A DNA stretch of 64,000 nt from Ustilaginoidea virens. Taxonomy: Eukaryota; Ascomycota; Sordariomycetes; Hypocreales; Clavicipitaceae. The stretch covers positions 124,001 to 188,000 of the forward strand of contig NC_057316.1 in the NCBI RefSeq assembly GCF_000687475.1, given 5' to 3'. The notes under the pieces were generated by a model. It did not search any database. It was not told where the DNA came from and was given only the letters and a program-made list of their open reading frames with translations. Position 1 is the first letter of the stretch; every line of letters begins with the position of its first letter. Of this stretch, positions 22,301 to 35,407 are shown piece after piece. A program made the translations under genes and the position numbers.

Positions 22301-22542
22301 TATTACGGGCTCGGGCTACGCCCGCGCCACAATATAGCTAAGACTTAGGCTGCGCCCGCGACTAGCCTTATGAGTATCGGCACGGGGTCACAAGGGCTCG
22401 CTAAGGACTCGGCCCATACTACATACGGGCATAAATAGGCTACTTAGAGGCCCCTATTCGGGCCCTCTCTCTTTCCTCCTTAGTCTATTTAATATATTCA
22501 TTCGACGCCTATTCGCAGTAGCCCTAGGGCCAGTCCTTTACA
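22301..22542 (+). repeat. 3' LTR of Gypsy-C
   Basis: TATTACGGGCTCGGGCTACG to GTCCTTTACA, preceded by the polypurine run AAAGGGGG (22291-22298). Confidence 0.93.
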
Positions 22543-23811
22543 AGTCTTATTATTAGCAAAAGTAAGACTAATAAAAACTTCTTCTTTTTCGATAGCTATT
22601 ACCCCTAAGACCCTATTAGGAGCACTATTAGCTCCCTCCTTATCTGCAATTATGCCCTAGACACCTTTATATACTAGGAAAATACTACCCTTACCTACCA
22701 CTAGATTATCACATTAATAGTCATAAAAGAAGCATACTATAGGGGAGTTCCTTATCTAGGGGGATTCTAAGGGATTAAATGCCAACAATATCAAAAAGGT
22801 AGAGTATACCTATATCGCCTGCATATAGCATACTATAGACACTAGAGAATATATCGTCTATATATAGTCCGGTCGCTCTTAGGCATATATTCAATACCGT
22901 TAGAAATATAAGACATACATCTAATGCAAGCATATAATATTAACAAATCCCTAACTGCAGCGGATAATAAAGCGTATCGTCCGTATAGTATAAAAGAAAT
23001 AAAGCATTAAGGAGGCCGCCTATCTAAAGGTAGGAGATATCCTAGGCCGAAAGGCCTATCTTCGCCTTAAGTTTAATACGCTATATCGTTAATAGGATAA
23101 ACTATAGGCTATAGCGTAAGAGTATATTATAACGGCCCTTTCTGCATACGCCCCGGCTGCTAATATTAGCGGGTCGACTCCTACTGCGCCTATAATGACT
23201 ATTATTCCCTCTACCTTAACTACCGGATCCTAATAAACTAGCGGCAACTCTATAGCGCCTATTATATAACTGCTCGCAAAGTAACGATAAGATACGCGGA
23301 TTATAGTAGAGGCGATAACCAGTTTTATACGTTAGGTCACCCCCGCTATGCCTACGCTTTATACTCCGCCTACTTCCCCTTAGTTAGCATCCTCCCTATA
23401 TACCGGCATAGCCTCGCCTTAGGCCCCTATACTAATAACCACGCCGCAAGCTAAGGCCGGTTCTATTACTACCGGCCCGGCATTATAAATATTTCCCTCT
23501 AGACCTATCACGCCCTATTATAGGTACTTAAGCTATACTATGCCTAATTAGTATCCGCCAACTATACCGCTAATACCGCCGCTACTATTCCTACCCTACT
23601 ATCCTATAGTCCCCCCCCTTCCCCTATATATCCCCCTACTAAATCCTATAGGAGGGCAGGGGAATACCGATAAAGGTAAGGATAGCAGAGGCAGTAGGAA
23701 TTAAAGAACATAAAAGTAGGGCTAAAATTACTAAGAAATAAAAGATAAACGCTAAAACTTATTAGATTACTTTACTAGAAAGGAAAAAGATTAGTATTTT
23801 TTTTTTCTTAT

Positions 23812-26800
23812 ATTATTAGACGATATTAAGGTTATAGGTCTGAAATCTAATCCTAAGGCTATATAGGTCTATTATACGTCTGAATATCCCCCTATTTAGC
23901 CTTAAATGCCTCTTATACCGCTATCTCCAAAAAGTTCTTTAGGGGTTCCTATATAGGTAAATCGTATCCTTTCTATTTAATAAGCATATTATAGTTCTGC
24001 CTTTAACCTTAAATATTCTTTATAGCTAAAATCTTTTCTACTTTATATTCCTTATATAGCCGATTAAAGTCCTAAAGTAGTACAAATAGAGGATTAGGTT
24101 ATATATTAGTTATTTTTTAATTTAGTAGCGGGTCGGAAGCCGCTTATTCGACTAGATTAATATAGAAAACTAAATAAATACCCTATAGGATATCGAGTCG
24201 AATATTAAGCAGGGATAATATAGCTATAACTATATACTTTACTAAGACCCAGTCGAGCTTCTTATAAGGCCGGTTTATCTTAATATTACGTAAGGTAAGC
24301 TATACCCGATCCCTAACTTAAAAACGTTCTGCTAGATAGTATAAACGGTTAATTACGTCTTACTGCCTCTATTATATAAAGGCGATAGCGGCTTAGGCTA
24401 CCTCCTATCCCTTATAGAGGGTGGCTAAAAATAAGGCAGCCCACCCTTTCAGGGTTATTAAACTCAGTATTATATCTAGAGGCAGTATAACTATTAGAAT
24501 ATTAAATCCATTAAGGAGCCGGTTAGGATTAAAACCGGTTACTAATAATATCCGGTTATTTAACGCTAATTGATATACTATAAGGTGTTTTAGCTAGTTA
24601 TATTAGTTAAAGGAGACTATAATACGTAAGATAGCCTAGACCTCTTAGTTTATCTATTCTATACTGCTATTAGTCTAGGGGTAATATATAATCGAGAGGA
24701 GTTATTTAGTCCCGACTAAATTATAAAGTATAATCTAAAATTATCCTACCTAATTAGATCTTTAGTCGCTAATAATTTCTTTAGGGAACCTATAGAAACG
24801 CTATTAGTACTATTAAAACCATTTGGTATAGTCTTCCGCTTTTATAAAGTATATTACCTTAAGCTAGATATATTTTAATAGGCGATTAATAATAATTATA
24901 AGGAATCGCGGGTCGGATGTATTATATATAGGCAGATCTATTATAAAGTCAATAGAAATCTACGATTAAAATCGGTCTAAGATAGGTAATAGCTGCAATA
25001 GACTTTAGCGTAATTATTGGCTCTTATATACCCCGCGGCATCGGCAATTCTAGATATATCTCGCTACCGCTAAAGATATATTATCGAAGTAGTAGTCTCA
25101 ATATAATAGTTAGAATATAATATTCTTCCCTAGATAGCCCGTAGTAAGTGATTTATAGCATTACTATATAACTATAGTAGTTAGGGGTTTAAAAGAAGGG
25201 AGCTATATCTGCCCCTAGTAGAGAAGTGCGCTATAGGCATTTAGGGTATAATCTGCAATCTATTCCCTTATTAAAGCCTTAGTTAGAAAGCATCTCTTGC
25301 CTTTCGCTATTACTACCTAATATACCCTATACGTTTTATCTTCGGCTATAGCCTGATCCTAAAGCGCCTAAAGGTAGGAGTCGGCGAAAATATATAAGCT
25401 ATTAGGTAAGCTAAATCCTAAAGGTATAATTATAAGAATTAGTTCGGTAATCAAATCTAGGTAGAATATTAAAATCGATAGTAATTTTAAAATCTAGCTA
25501 ATCCTTAGTATCATACCGCTAGCTTTTTATTCCTATTAAGATAAAGCATTAGGGCATTAAGCCTACGACCCTAGCCTATACTAAAGATAGAAATTAAAAA
25601 GCGCTAATATTTCGGCCTATTTAGCCTACTATTCTAATATCTTATAGGATTAAGCAAAATACTCTAGATTCTTATAGTCTATAAGAATAGTAAATAGAGA
25701 GGCCACTAATCGGAGTTTAGCTAACTACGCCTTAAAACAAAAGATAATAATAAGAAGCTCTTTATTATAAATTATATAATTCTATTCGGCATCTATTAGG
25801 CATACAGAATAATATGCAATAGGGTAGAAGATTTTATCCTCCCTAATTTAAAAGAGGCAGCTACTAAGGGCGGTACTAGAGCTATCTGCTTTAAAAATTA
25901 TCTCCTTATTAAGGTTTTATTAAGCAAGAACTAGGTATAAAATAAAGCAATACTTAAGTACTTAGAATGCCTCCTCTTTTTTATCTAACTATTAGAAAGG
26001 AACGCCTTTCTTTATTAACTTAATTAAAAGTTCGGCGAATTAGGAGAAGTTAGGGATAAAATCGTAGTAAAAATTTGCGAAGCTAAAGAAGCTTTAGACC
26101 CCCTTTAGTTTTATAGGGGCTTCCTAGTTTTAAATAGCCCTAATCTTTTTAGGGTTTAGGCGGATCTCTTTTCCTGCCGTTATAATATAACCTAAATACC
26201 GGACCTCTATTATAGTAAAATTATACTTCTCTAAGTTTAGGTTAAAACCAGCATCTTAAAGTCGTTAGAGTATATCCTTAATGCGTCCTATATAGTCCTC
26301 CTTCGATCTTAAGGTATAAATAAAGATATCATTAAGGTATATAATCGCAAAATCCCTAAGTATATTCCCTAAGGCCCTATTAATATATCGTTAGAATATT
26401 ATAGGGGCTCTAGTAAGGCTAAAAGGTATAATAAGCTACTTAAAGAGGCTAAATTACATGCGAAATATAGTAAGGTATTTATTGCCTTCTGCAATATAGA
26501 TTTTATAGAATACCACACATATATTAACTTTAGTAAACTATTTTGCCTAAGATAACGATTATAGGGTCTCCTTAATTAATAGGAGGGGGTATCGGTCTTA
26601 GGCTATAACCTTATTTAGGGCTCGGTAATTGATATAAAAATACTACCTTCTATTCCCCTTCCTAATTAGGAGGACTAAAGCTACTGCTAATAAGAAGCTC
26701 GCCTAAATTTATCCCTTATCTATAAGGTTGGTTACCTACCTCTAAACCTTAAAAAGCTGGTCTTATAGTATATTATATAATAGGCCCTAAAGTAGGTCTA

Positions 26801-28600
26801 GTATGCTTCTATCTAGGGCCTTCTTAAGCTGAATATAATAGTCTAATATACCCTAGTATAGGGGAAGGCTAGAGGCCTTTTCCTTATTAAATAGGTCGCT
26901 AAATTTCTATAACTCTAGGGATAATACCTATAGCTTTTATAGGGATAGTATAGGGTCTTAATATAGCAGAAACGTAATACGGAGAATATATATTATCTCT
27001 TGTAGGCTTATAGCAATAAAAGAGGTTAATTAGTCTTTAGAATGCTTCGCCTATTAGAGTATACTATAGAAGACTAAACCGAGAATATTAACCGCAGTAG
27101 GGCTAGACTATTATACTGCCGATTCCTAGATAATAAGATTGCCTACTGCTTTAATCTATATTCGATATTATTTCGCTTATAATATAATATTATAGTATTC
27201 CATCTAAAGGAGACCCAAAATAACATTATAGGTAAGGCCTAGGATTATATAAAGTATAACTATAAAAGGCCAGCCATTAATATTAATATCTATACGAACG
27301 ATATATATAATAGAGGAAGTCGCTTCTTTATATTCCCCTAAACGGCTCTAAATCTCTACTACCATTCCGATTTTCCTGCATTATAATAGGCGGATAGATT
27401 AAAGACCTAACCATTATACTATTTTTTCGCTTATAGCACTATAGCAATCACAACCTAAGTTGATTAAAGTATTCATAAAAGTATAAGATTTATATAATAT
27501 CGGTATTAAAAAGGGGTGCCTATCTATATATTCTATAATCTCTTTTATCTCCCTTATATAGGATCCTTTTCGTAATTAATTAGGGTTCTTAGTATATACT
27601 TTAAGCCCTCTTGCGAGACTAGGCTCAAAGGCTATTCTTTTCCCTAAGTATTATTGCTATTATTATTATTAGCGGCCTAGGAGTCTATTATAGCCACTTT
27701 AATTATTCCTAATCTATAGGCCCTTTGCAAACAGTATTTCTATATATAATAGATAGAAGTACTATAATAAAAGTATAGATCCTTCTCCTATCGCTCGTTA
27801 AGGACCTCTTATAAGACCCATTCGGCTATATATTACTTACTCTTTAAAGTAAGCTAGTTAATACCTATTATCTATATATTACCCTCTACATCCCGGTTAT
27901 TATTTTATCAATTACAAAAAGGACCAGAATAGCGCCTAGTCGTTATACTAATCTTAAGGTTAATAGCGATCTAATAATAGCGGTTAACTACTAGGTAGTA
28001 GTTATTACAGGAGACCCTAAGTCCGATAATCTTATTAGCCATCCTGGCATTTAACGCAAAATAGAGGTATTTAAGTTTTACTTCTTTAGGCCAGCTAATT
28101 CCTCTTATAAGCGCTAGCTTTTCCTTAAACCGGACGAAAAAAGCAGCAAAAGATTCTTTAGGGCCTTAGCATAAAGAGTGCTTAAGTTTAGTAATTATAC
28201 GATCTTATCGATATAGATCCTTAAAGAGATATTAAAGGTATTTAAAGAACTTTATTATATTATAATCGTAGGCCTTACTATTCTCGAAAAAGGCTGTAAC
28301 TTATAATTAGACCGTAAAAGATAGGTTCTAAAAGATAAATATTTACTATATCTTTTCGTCCCTAATAAAGTCCTTATCGACCTTAAGTTTATATTGCATA
28401 AAGGTTCGCTAGGCTATAAATATTACATTTTTGCCGTTAAAAGAGTCCCCTATTGGGATCGGCTTATACTTAGGTTGGGTATAAACCGTATCTAGAGTGG
28501 TAGGGGGGATAGGTCTGCCCTATTATATTACCGGGACTGGTTAGTATTCCGGTTAGGGTTTACTCGCTTACTCTACAAGATAGGCCTATAGAGAGTTTAT
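23812..28600 (-). pseudogene. Gypsy-B1 gag-pol with chromodomain, RIP-degraded
   Basis: Collinear on the minus strand with Gypsy-B2 30600-35370. From 28600 leftwards: gag capsid (PIPIG-type sequence near 28450), decayed zinc knuckle near 27730, protease (near 27440), RT (about 26650-26100), RNase H, integrase (about 25060-24900) and chromodomain ending near 23870. The frame is littered with TAG and TAA. The left end faces the opposite-strand frame across a T-run. It is not interrupted by another element. Start codon not assignable. Confidence 0.8.
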
Positions 28601-28792
28601 CTGCGATTAGATCTATTATATTCCCTTAGAAAGTTGCTGTATTTAGGTGTGTATATTACGTCGGGGGCGCTACTGCCCCGTGCCGTCTACCCCTATCTTA
28701 TTAGGCGTGTTTATTTTGATATCGTGTAACGCTTGCATTATTAGTTCTATAACATAGAGTTATAATAGTAAGGCTGAGAGAGTCTATTTAAA

Positions 28793-29036
28793 TATAACGG
28801 ACTAGCCCTAGGGCGGCTGCGAATAGGCGTTAGTGATATATATTAAATAGACTAAAGAGGAAGGAAAAGGATCTAAATAGGAACCTTCTATCTAGTCTAT
28901 TTATATCCCGATTATAATATATATCGGAGTCCTAGTATAGTCCCGTGACTCCGTTTGTTGCCCTTCTTAGGCTAGACGCGGGCGCAGCCCGAGTCCTAGC
29001 CATATTGTGGCGCGGGCGTAGCCCGAGCCCGTAATA
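28793..29036 (-). repeat. 5' LTR of Gypsy-B1
   Basis: Plus strand TATAACGGACTAGCCC to GCCCGTAATA. The PBS (28781-28792, AGTCTATTTAAA on plus) abuts it and is complementary to AGTCTATTTAA inside the LTR. Confidence 0.92.
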
Positions 29037-29041
29037 ATACC

Positions 29042-30161
29042 CTTCTATATTAGTCGAACTAGGGGCTCTATTAAGTAGGAGAAGTTCAGGATAAAGTTGC
29101 GGTAGAAGTTTGCAAACCTTAGAAAGCTCTAAATACCCTGCAATTTTATAGGGGCTTCCTACTCTTAGATTGCTTTAATCTTCTTAGGGTCTAGTCGGAT
29201 CTCCTTCCCTACCGCTATAATAAAGCTAAGGTAGTATATCTCCTTTACTACGAAGTTATATTTATCGAGATCTAGATTTAGGCCGGCATCTTATAGGCGC
29301 CTAAGGATAACCCTAATGCGGTCTATATATTCCTACTATAAGCCTCCGGTATAAACTAAAATATTATCTAGGTAAGCGGTAGTAAAATCCCTTAATAAGT
29401 CCCCTAAAGCCCTATTAATATATCGTTAGAATATCGCGGGGGCCCCGGTTAGGCTAAAGGGGGTTATTAACCACTTAAAGAGGCCGAAGCGGGTCTAGAA
29501 TACAGTTAGGTATTTATTGCCCTTAGCGATACGGATCTTATAGAATGCGGCGCAGATATCTACTTTTGTAAACCATATTGCCTAAGATAGGGAATATAGT
29601 GTCTCCTTAATTAAGGGAAGGGGGTACCAGTCCTATGCCGTAACTTTATTTAGGGCCCGGTAATCCACGCAAAAATACTATCTACTATTTGCTTTTTTCG
29701 CGAGTAGGACTAGTGCTACTACTGATAAGGAGCTTATGCGGATTTATCCTTTATCTATAAGGTTAGTTACCTATCTCTAAACCTTAAGTAATTAGTCTTA
29801 CGGTATATTATATAGCGGTCCCTATAGGAGGTCGGGTGGCCTTCCGTTTGGGGTCGGTTTAAGCTTAATATAGTAATTAAGTATGCCTTAGTGCGGTAGG
29901 AGGCCGGAGGCTTTTATCTTATCGAAGAGGTTAATAAAGTCTTAGAGCTTAGGCGGTAGGGTCTGCGGCTAGGCCGGGGGGGGAATTAAATTCTAATAAG
30001 GCAGAAGCATAATACAGAGGATATATATAAGCTCTTATAGGCTTATAGAGAAAAAAAAGGTTAAGTTATTTTAGGTATATACCGCATATTATAGTATGCT
30101 ATAAAAGACCGATCTAAGGATGTTAATTATAGTAGGCCTAGAGGATCGAATAGTCGATTTC
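29042..30161 (-). pseudogene. Gypsy-A reverse transcriptase segment
   Basis: Minus-strand piece of Gypsy-A between the B1 and B2 insertions. It carries most of the RT palm and fingers: the equivalent of WRFYIDYRALNK is near 29690-29640 and the FYA/YLDD region near 29380-29360. It continues into RNase H across B1 at 14076 and comes from protease across B2 at 37785. Stops at Gln/Trp codons about every 10 residues. A gene fragment only because of nesting; the element itself was complete. Confidence 0.78.
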
Positions 30162-30405
30162 TATTACGGGCTCGGGCTACGCCCGCGCCATAATGTGGCT
30201 AGGACTCGGGCTGCGCCCGCGTCTAGCCTAAAAAGGGCAATAGACGGAGTCACGGGACTATACTAGGACTCTAATACGTATCATAATCGGGATATAAATA
30301 GACTAGATAGAAGGTTCCTATTTAGATCCTTTTCTTTCCTCTTTAGTCTATTTAATATATATTATTAACGCCTATTTGCAGTCGCCCTAGGGCCAGTCCT
30401 TTATA
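30162..30405 (+). repeat. 5' LTR of Gypsy-B2
   Basis: TATTACGGGCTCGGGCTACG to GTCCTTTATA. Putative TATA box TATAAATA at 30293-30300 and primer sequence AGTCTATTTAA at 30345-30355. Confidence 0.93.
30293..30300 (+). promoter_or_regulatory. Putative TATA box in the Gypsy-B LTR
   Basis: TATAAATA after CGGGA, conserved in all B- and D-type LTRs here. It lies 52 bp upstream of the self-primer AGTCTATTTAA, which in self-priming elements is at or near the transcript 5' end. Inference only. Confidence 0.4.
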
Positions 30406-30417
30406 TTTAAATAGACT
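30406..30417 (+). other. Self-priming primer-binding site of Gypsy-B2
   Basis: TTTAAATAGACT directly after the LTR; its reverse complement AGTCTATTTAA occurs at 30345-30355 in the LTR. Tf1 and sushi chromoviruses prime from the 5' end of their own RNA in this way. Confidence 0.65.
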
Positions 30418-30599
30418 CTCTCAGCCTTGCTATTATAACTCTGTATTATAGAACTAATGATGCAAGTATTATACGATATCGAAATAAGCGCGCCTAATAA
30501 GATGGGGGCAGACGGCATAGGGCAGCAGCGCCCCCGATGTAATATATATACGTAAATGCAGCAACTTTCCGAAGGCATATAATAGATTCAATCGCAGAT

Positions 30600-33500
30600 G
30601 AACTCTTTATAGGCTTATCTCGCAAAGCAGGCGAGCAAACTTTAACTAAAATACTAATCGGTCCTAGTAATATAATAGGGCGGACCTATCCCCCCTACCA
30701 CTCTTAATGCGGCTTATACCTAACTTAAGTGTAAGCCGATCCCGATAAGGGACCCTTTTAACGGCAAAAAGATAATATTTACTGCCTAGCGAACCTTTAT
30801 ATAATATAAGCTTAAGGTCGATAAGGACTTTATTGGGGATAAAAAGACGCAGTAGATATTTATCTTTTAAAACCTATTTTCTATAGTCTAATTATAAGTC
30901 GCAGCCTTTTTTAAGAATAGTAAGGCCTGCAATTATAATATAGTAAAGTTCTTTAAATACTTTTAATATCTCTTTAAAGACCTATATCGATAGGACCGCA
31001 TAATTACTAAACTTAAGCACTCTTTATACTAAAGCCCTAAAGAACCTTTCGCTACTTTCTTTATCCGATTTAAGGAAAAACTAGCGCTTATAAGAGGAAT
31101 TAGCTAGCCTAAAGAAGTAAAACTCGAATACCTCTATTCCGCTTTAAATGCCAGGATAGCCAATAAGATTATTAGACTTAGGGTCTCCCGTAATAACTAT
31201 TATATAGCAGTCGACCGCTATCGTTAAATTACTATTAACCTTAAGATTAGCCTAACTATCGGGCGCTACTTTAGTCCTCCTTGTAATCGATAAAATAATA
31301 ACTAAGACGTAAAAGGTAATATATAGATAACGGGTATTAACTAGCTTACTTTAAAGAGTAAGTAATATATAGCCGAATAGGTCTTATAGGAGGTCTTTAA
31401 CGAGCGATAGGAGAAGGACCTTTATCTTTATTATAGTACTTCCACCTACTATATATAGAAATGCTATTTACAAAGGGCCCGCAGACTGGGAATAGTTAAG
31501 GTAGCTATAATAGACTCCTAGGCCGCTAAGGATAATAGTAGCGATAACTCTTAGGGAAAAGACTAGCCCTTAAGCCTAATCTCGCGAGAGGGCTTAAAGT
31601 ATATACTTAGAACCCTAATTAATTACGAAAAGGACCCTATATAAAAGAGATAAAAGAGATTATAAAACGTATAGATAGGCACCCCTTTTTAGTACCGATA
31701 TTATATAAATCTTATATTTTTATTGATACTTTAATCGACTTAGGTTGTAATTACTATAGCGCTATAAGCGAAAAAATAGTATAACGGTTAGGTCTCTAAC
31801 CTATCCGCCTGCTATAACGTAGGAAAATCGGAATGGTAGTAGAGATTTAAAGCCATTTAAGGGTATATAAGGAAGCGACTTCCTCTATTATATATATCGT
31901 TCGCATAGATATTAATATTAATAGCTAGCCTTTTATAGTTATATTTTATATAATCCTAGGCTTTATCTATAATATTATTTTGGGTCTCCCTTAGATGGAA
32001 TACTATAATATTATATTATAAGCGAAACGATATTAGATATAGATCGGAATAGCAGGTAATCTTATTATCTAGGAATTAGTAGTACGATAGTCTGGCCCTA
32101 TTGCAGTTAATATTCTCGGTTTAGTCTTCTATAGTATACTTTAGCGGGCAAAATATTTTAAAGACTAATCGACCTTTTTTATTACTATAAGCCTGCAAGA
32201 GATAATATATATTCTCTATATTACGCTTCCGCTATATTAGGACCCTATATTATCTCTGCAGAAGCCGTAGGGATTACCCCTAAAGTTATAGGAATTTAGC
32301 GACCTATTTAATAAAGAAAAGGCCTCTAGCCTTCCTCTACACTAGGGTATATTAGACTATTATATTCGGCTTAAGAAGGCCCTAGATAGAAGTATATTAG
32401 ACCTACTTTAGGGCCTATTATATAATATACTATAGGACCAGCTTCTTAAGGTTTAGAGATAGGTAACTAACCTTATAGATAAGGGATAGATTTAGGCGAG
32501 TTCTTTATTAGTAGTAGCTTTAGTCCTCCTAGCGAGAAAGGGGAATAAAGGGTGGCATTTTTATATAGATTATCGAGCCTTAAATAAGGTTATAGCCTAA
32601 GACTAATACCCCCTCTTATTTATTAAAGAGACCTTACGATCTTTATCCTAGGCGAAATAGTTTACTAAAGTCGATATATATACAGCATTCTATAAAATCT
32701 ATATCGCAGAAGGCGATAAATACCTTACTATATTCTATATATAATTCGGCCTCTTTAAGTGGCTTATTATACCTTTTAGCCTTATTAGAGCCCCCGTAAT
32801 ATTCTAATAATATATTAATAGGGCCTTAGGAAATATATTCGGGGATTTTGCAACTATATACTTTAATGATATCCTTATTTATACCTTAGGATTAAGGGAG
32901 GACTATATAGGATGCATTAAAGATATACTCTAACGACTTTAAGATACCGGTTTTAACCTAGACTTAGAGAAGTATAATTTTACTATAATAGAGGTCCGGT
33001 ATCTAGGTTATATTATAACGGTAGGAAAAGAAATCTGCCTAAACCCTAAAAAGATTAAGGCTATTTAGAACTAGAAAGCCCCTATAAAACTAAAGGGGGT
33101 CTAAAGCTTCCTTAGCTTTATAAATTTTTACCGCGATTTTATCCCTAATTTCTCCTAATTCGCCGAACCTTTAGTTAAATTAATAAAGAAAGGGGTTCCC
33201 TTTTAATAGTTAGATAAAAAAGAGGAGGCATTTTAAACGCTTAAATATTACTTTATTTTATATCCGGTTCTCGCTTAATAAGACCCTTATAAAGAGATAA
33301 TTCTTAAAGTAGATAGCTCTAATACCGCTTTTAGTGGCTGCCTCTCTTAAATTAGGGAGGATAAAGTCTTTTACCCTATTGTATACTATTCTGCACGCCT
33401 AATAGATGCCAAACGGAACTATATAATTCATAATAAAGAGCTTTTTACTATTATTTTTTATTTTAAGGTGTAATTAGCTAAACTCCGATTAGTGGCCTCT

Positions 33501-35370
33501 CTATTTATTATTCTTACGGACTATAAGAATCTAGAGTACTTTACTCGACCCTATAAGATATTAAAATGGCAGGCTAAATAGGCCGAAATACTAGCGCTCT
33601 TTAATTTCTATCTCTAATATAGGCCAGGGTTATAGGCTTAACGTCCTAATACGCTATTTCGATAGGAATAGGAAGCCGGCAGCGCGATACTAAAGATTAG
33701 CTAGATCTTAAAACTACTATTAATCTTAATACTTTACCCAGACTTAACTACTAAACCGGTTCCTATAATTATACCTTTGGGATTTAGCTTACCTAATAGC
33801 TTGCGTATTTTCGCCGACTCCTACCTCTAGGCACTTTAGGATTATACTATAGCCGAGGATAAAATATATAGGGCACGCTAGGTAGCAATAGCGAAAAGCG
33901 AAAGATACTTTCTAACTAAAGCTTTAATAAGGGAATAGATTGCAGATTACACCCTAAATGCCTATAGCGCGCTTCTCTACTAAGGGCAGATATAGCTCCC
34001 TTCTTTTAAACCCCTAACTACTACAGTTATATAGCGATACTATAAATCACCTACTATAGGCTATCTAGGGAAGAATACCACATTCTAGTTATTATATTAA
34101 GACTACTACTTCGATAATATATCTTTAGCAGTAGCAAGATATATCTAGAATTGCCGATACCGCGGGGCATATAAAAGCCGATAATTACGCCAGGGCCTAT
34201 TACAGCTATTATCTATCCTAGACCGATTTTAGTTGTAGATTTCTATCGACTTTATAATAGATCTTCCTATATATAATATATCCGACCCGCGATTCCTTAT
34301 AGTTATTATTAATCGCCTATTGAAGTATATCCAGCTTAAGGCAATATACTCTATAAAAGCGGAAGACTATATAGAACGGTTCTAATAGTGCTAATAGCAT
34401 TTCTATAGGTTCCCTAACAAAATTATTAGCGACTAAGGATCTAATTGGGTAGGATAATTTTAGATTATACTTTGCAATTTAATCGGGACTAAATAACTCC
34501 TCTCGACTATATATCATCCTTAGACCGATAGCAATATAGAACGGATAAACTAAGAGGTTTAGGCTATCTTATATATTATAGTCCCCTTTAACTAATATAA
34601 CTGGCCAAAATATATTGCGGCATACTAACTAGCGTTAAATAACCGGACATTATTAGTAACTAGTTTTAATCCTAATCGGCTCCTTAATAGATTTAATATT
34701 CCAATAGTTATATCGCCTCTAGATATAATATTAAGTTTAATGACCTTAAAAGGGCGGGCCGCCCTATTCTTAGCTACCCTCTATAAGGGATAAGAAGTAG
34801 CCTAGGCCGCTATCGCCTTTATATAGTAGCGGTAGTAAGATATAACTAACTATTTATACTGTCTAGCGGAATATTTTTAAGTCGGGGATTAGGTATAGCT
34901 TACCTTACGTAATATTAAGATAAACCAGCCTTATAAGAAGCTCGATTAGGTCTCAGTAAAGTATATAGTTATAGCTATACTATCTCTATTTAATATTCGA
35001 TTCGATATCCTATAGGGTATTTACCTAGTTTTCTATATTAATCTAATCGAACGAGCGGCTTCTAACCTACTACTAAATTAAGAGGTAATTAATATATAAC
35101 CCAGTCCCCTATTTATATTACCCTAAGACTCTAATTGGCTATATAAGGAATACAAAATAAAAGAGATTTTCGCTATAAAAAATGCCTAAGGTTAGGGGCG
35201 GAACTATAATATACTTATTAAATAAAAAGGATATAATTTACCTATATAGGAACCCCTAGAGAACTTCTTAAAGATAGCGGTATAAAAGGCATTTAAGGCC
35301 AAATAGGGGGATATTCGGACGTATAATAGACTTATATAGCCTTAGGATCGGATTTTAGACCTATAACCTT
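30600..35370 (+). pseudogene. Gypsy-B2 gag-pol with chromodomain, RIP-degraded
   Basis: Gag: KPIPIRDPFNGKK (about 30735), the capsid region, and a zinc-knuckle remnant YYSTSTYYI.KC near 31430, in which expected Cys and His have become Tyr. Protease: LIDLGCNYYSAISE near 31735, with the active-site Ser of D-S-G changed to Leu. RT: FYIDYRALNKVIA near 32560 and YFND at 32859-32870 instead of YxDD. RNase H about 33100-33700. Integrase: finger remnant near 34040-34160, VDFIIDLPIYN near 34250, TD region near 34310, ISD near 34420. Chromodomain: VSVKYIVIAILSLFNI near 34960 and EIFAIKNA near 35165. Stops about every 10 codons. Confidence 0.85.
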
Positions 35371-35388
35371 AATATTATCTAATAATAT

Positions 35389-35406
35389 AAAAAAAAAAAA
35401 AAAAAA
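35389..35406. repeat. A-tract between pol and the opposite-strand frame of Gypsy-B2
   Basis: Run of 18 A in the same place as in Gypsy-C and Gypsy-D, separating two converging frames. Confidence 0.6.
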
Positions 35407-35407
35407 T

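Larger units (their letters stand above)
15202..22542 (+). mobile_element. Gypsy-C: innermost full-length chromovirus (7,341 bp)
   Basis: 242-bp LTRs at 15202-15443 and 22301-22542 (13 differences, 12 of them transitions). The flanks share AGTC (15198-15201, 22543-22546): a 4-bp duplication, or a 5-bp one with a lost base. PBS TTTAAATAGACT is at 15444-15455, complementary to LTR positions 15383-15393. Uninterrupted, so it is the reference copy for gene order: gag, protease, RT, RNase H, integrase, chromodomain, A-tract, opposite-strand frame, polypurine tract, LTR. It sits at the sixth level of nesting. Confidence 0.93.
14758..23794 (+). pseudogene. Opposite-strand frame of Gypsy-B1 (antisense to the element), split by Gypsy-C
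   Basis: Segments 14758-15201 and 22547-23794 join in one frame after removal of Gypsy-C and its AGTC duplication, giving about 564 codons antisense to the element, between the 3' LTR and the end of pol. The first 148 codons hold one or two stops; later stops are TAG or TAA, as expected from Gln/Trp codons. A block near 22830-23060 reads REYIVYI..GRS.AYIQYR, then KYKTY.QCKH and IKEAAYLKVGDILG. The matching block in Gypsy-C reads RYTKHIQLTGELPIYKYY, then RYKSCANS. A CxxC pair follows about 20 residues later in B2 (KCIVC). A Pro-rich region (LIPPLLFLPYYP) lies near the C-terminus. Function unknown. Some sense-strand frames are also open, so the strand is not proven. Confidence 0.5.
14077..29036 (-). 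mobile_element. Gypsy-B1: chromovirus (about 7.6 kb without insertion) carrying Gypsy-C
   Basis: 244-bp LTRs at 14077-14320 (3') and 28793-29036 (5'), with target duplication ATACC (14072-14076 and 29037-29041). It is inserted in Gypsy-A at the junction of RT and RNase H. The internal region without Gypsy-C is about 7,126 bp, against 7,130 bp in Gypsy-B2, so the two are the same family at full length. PBS at 28781-28792. Confidence 0.92.
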
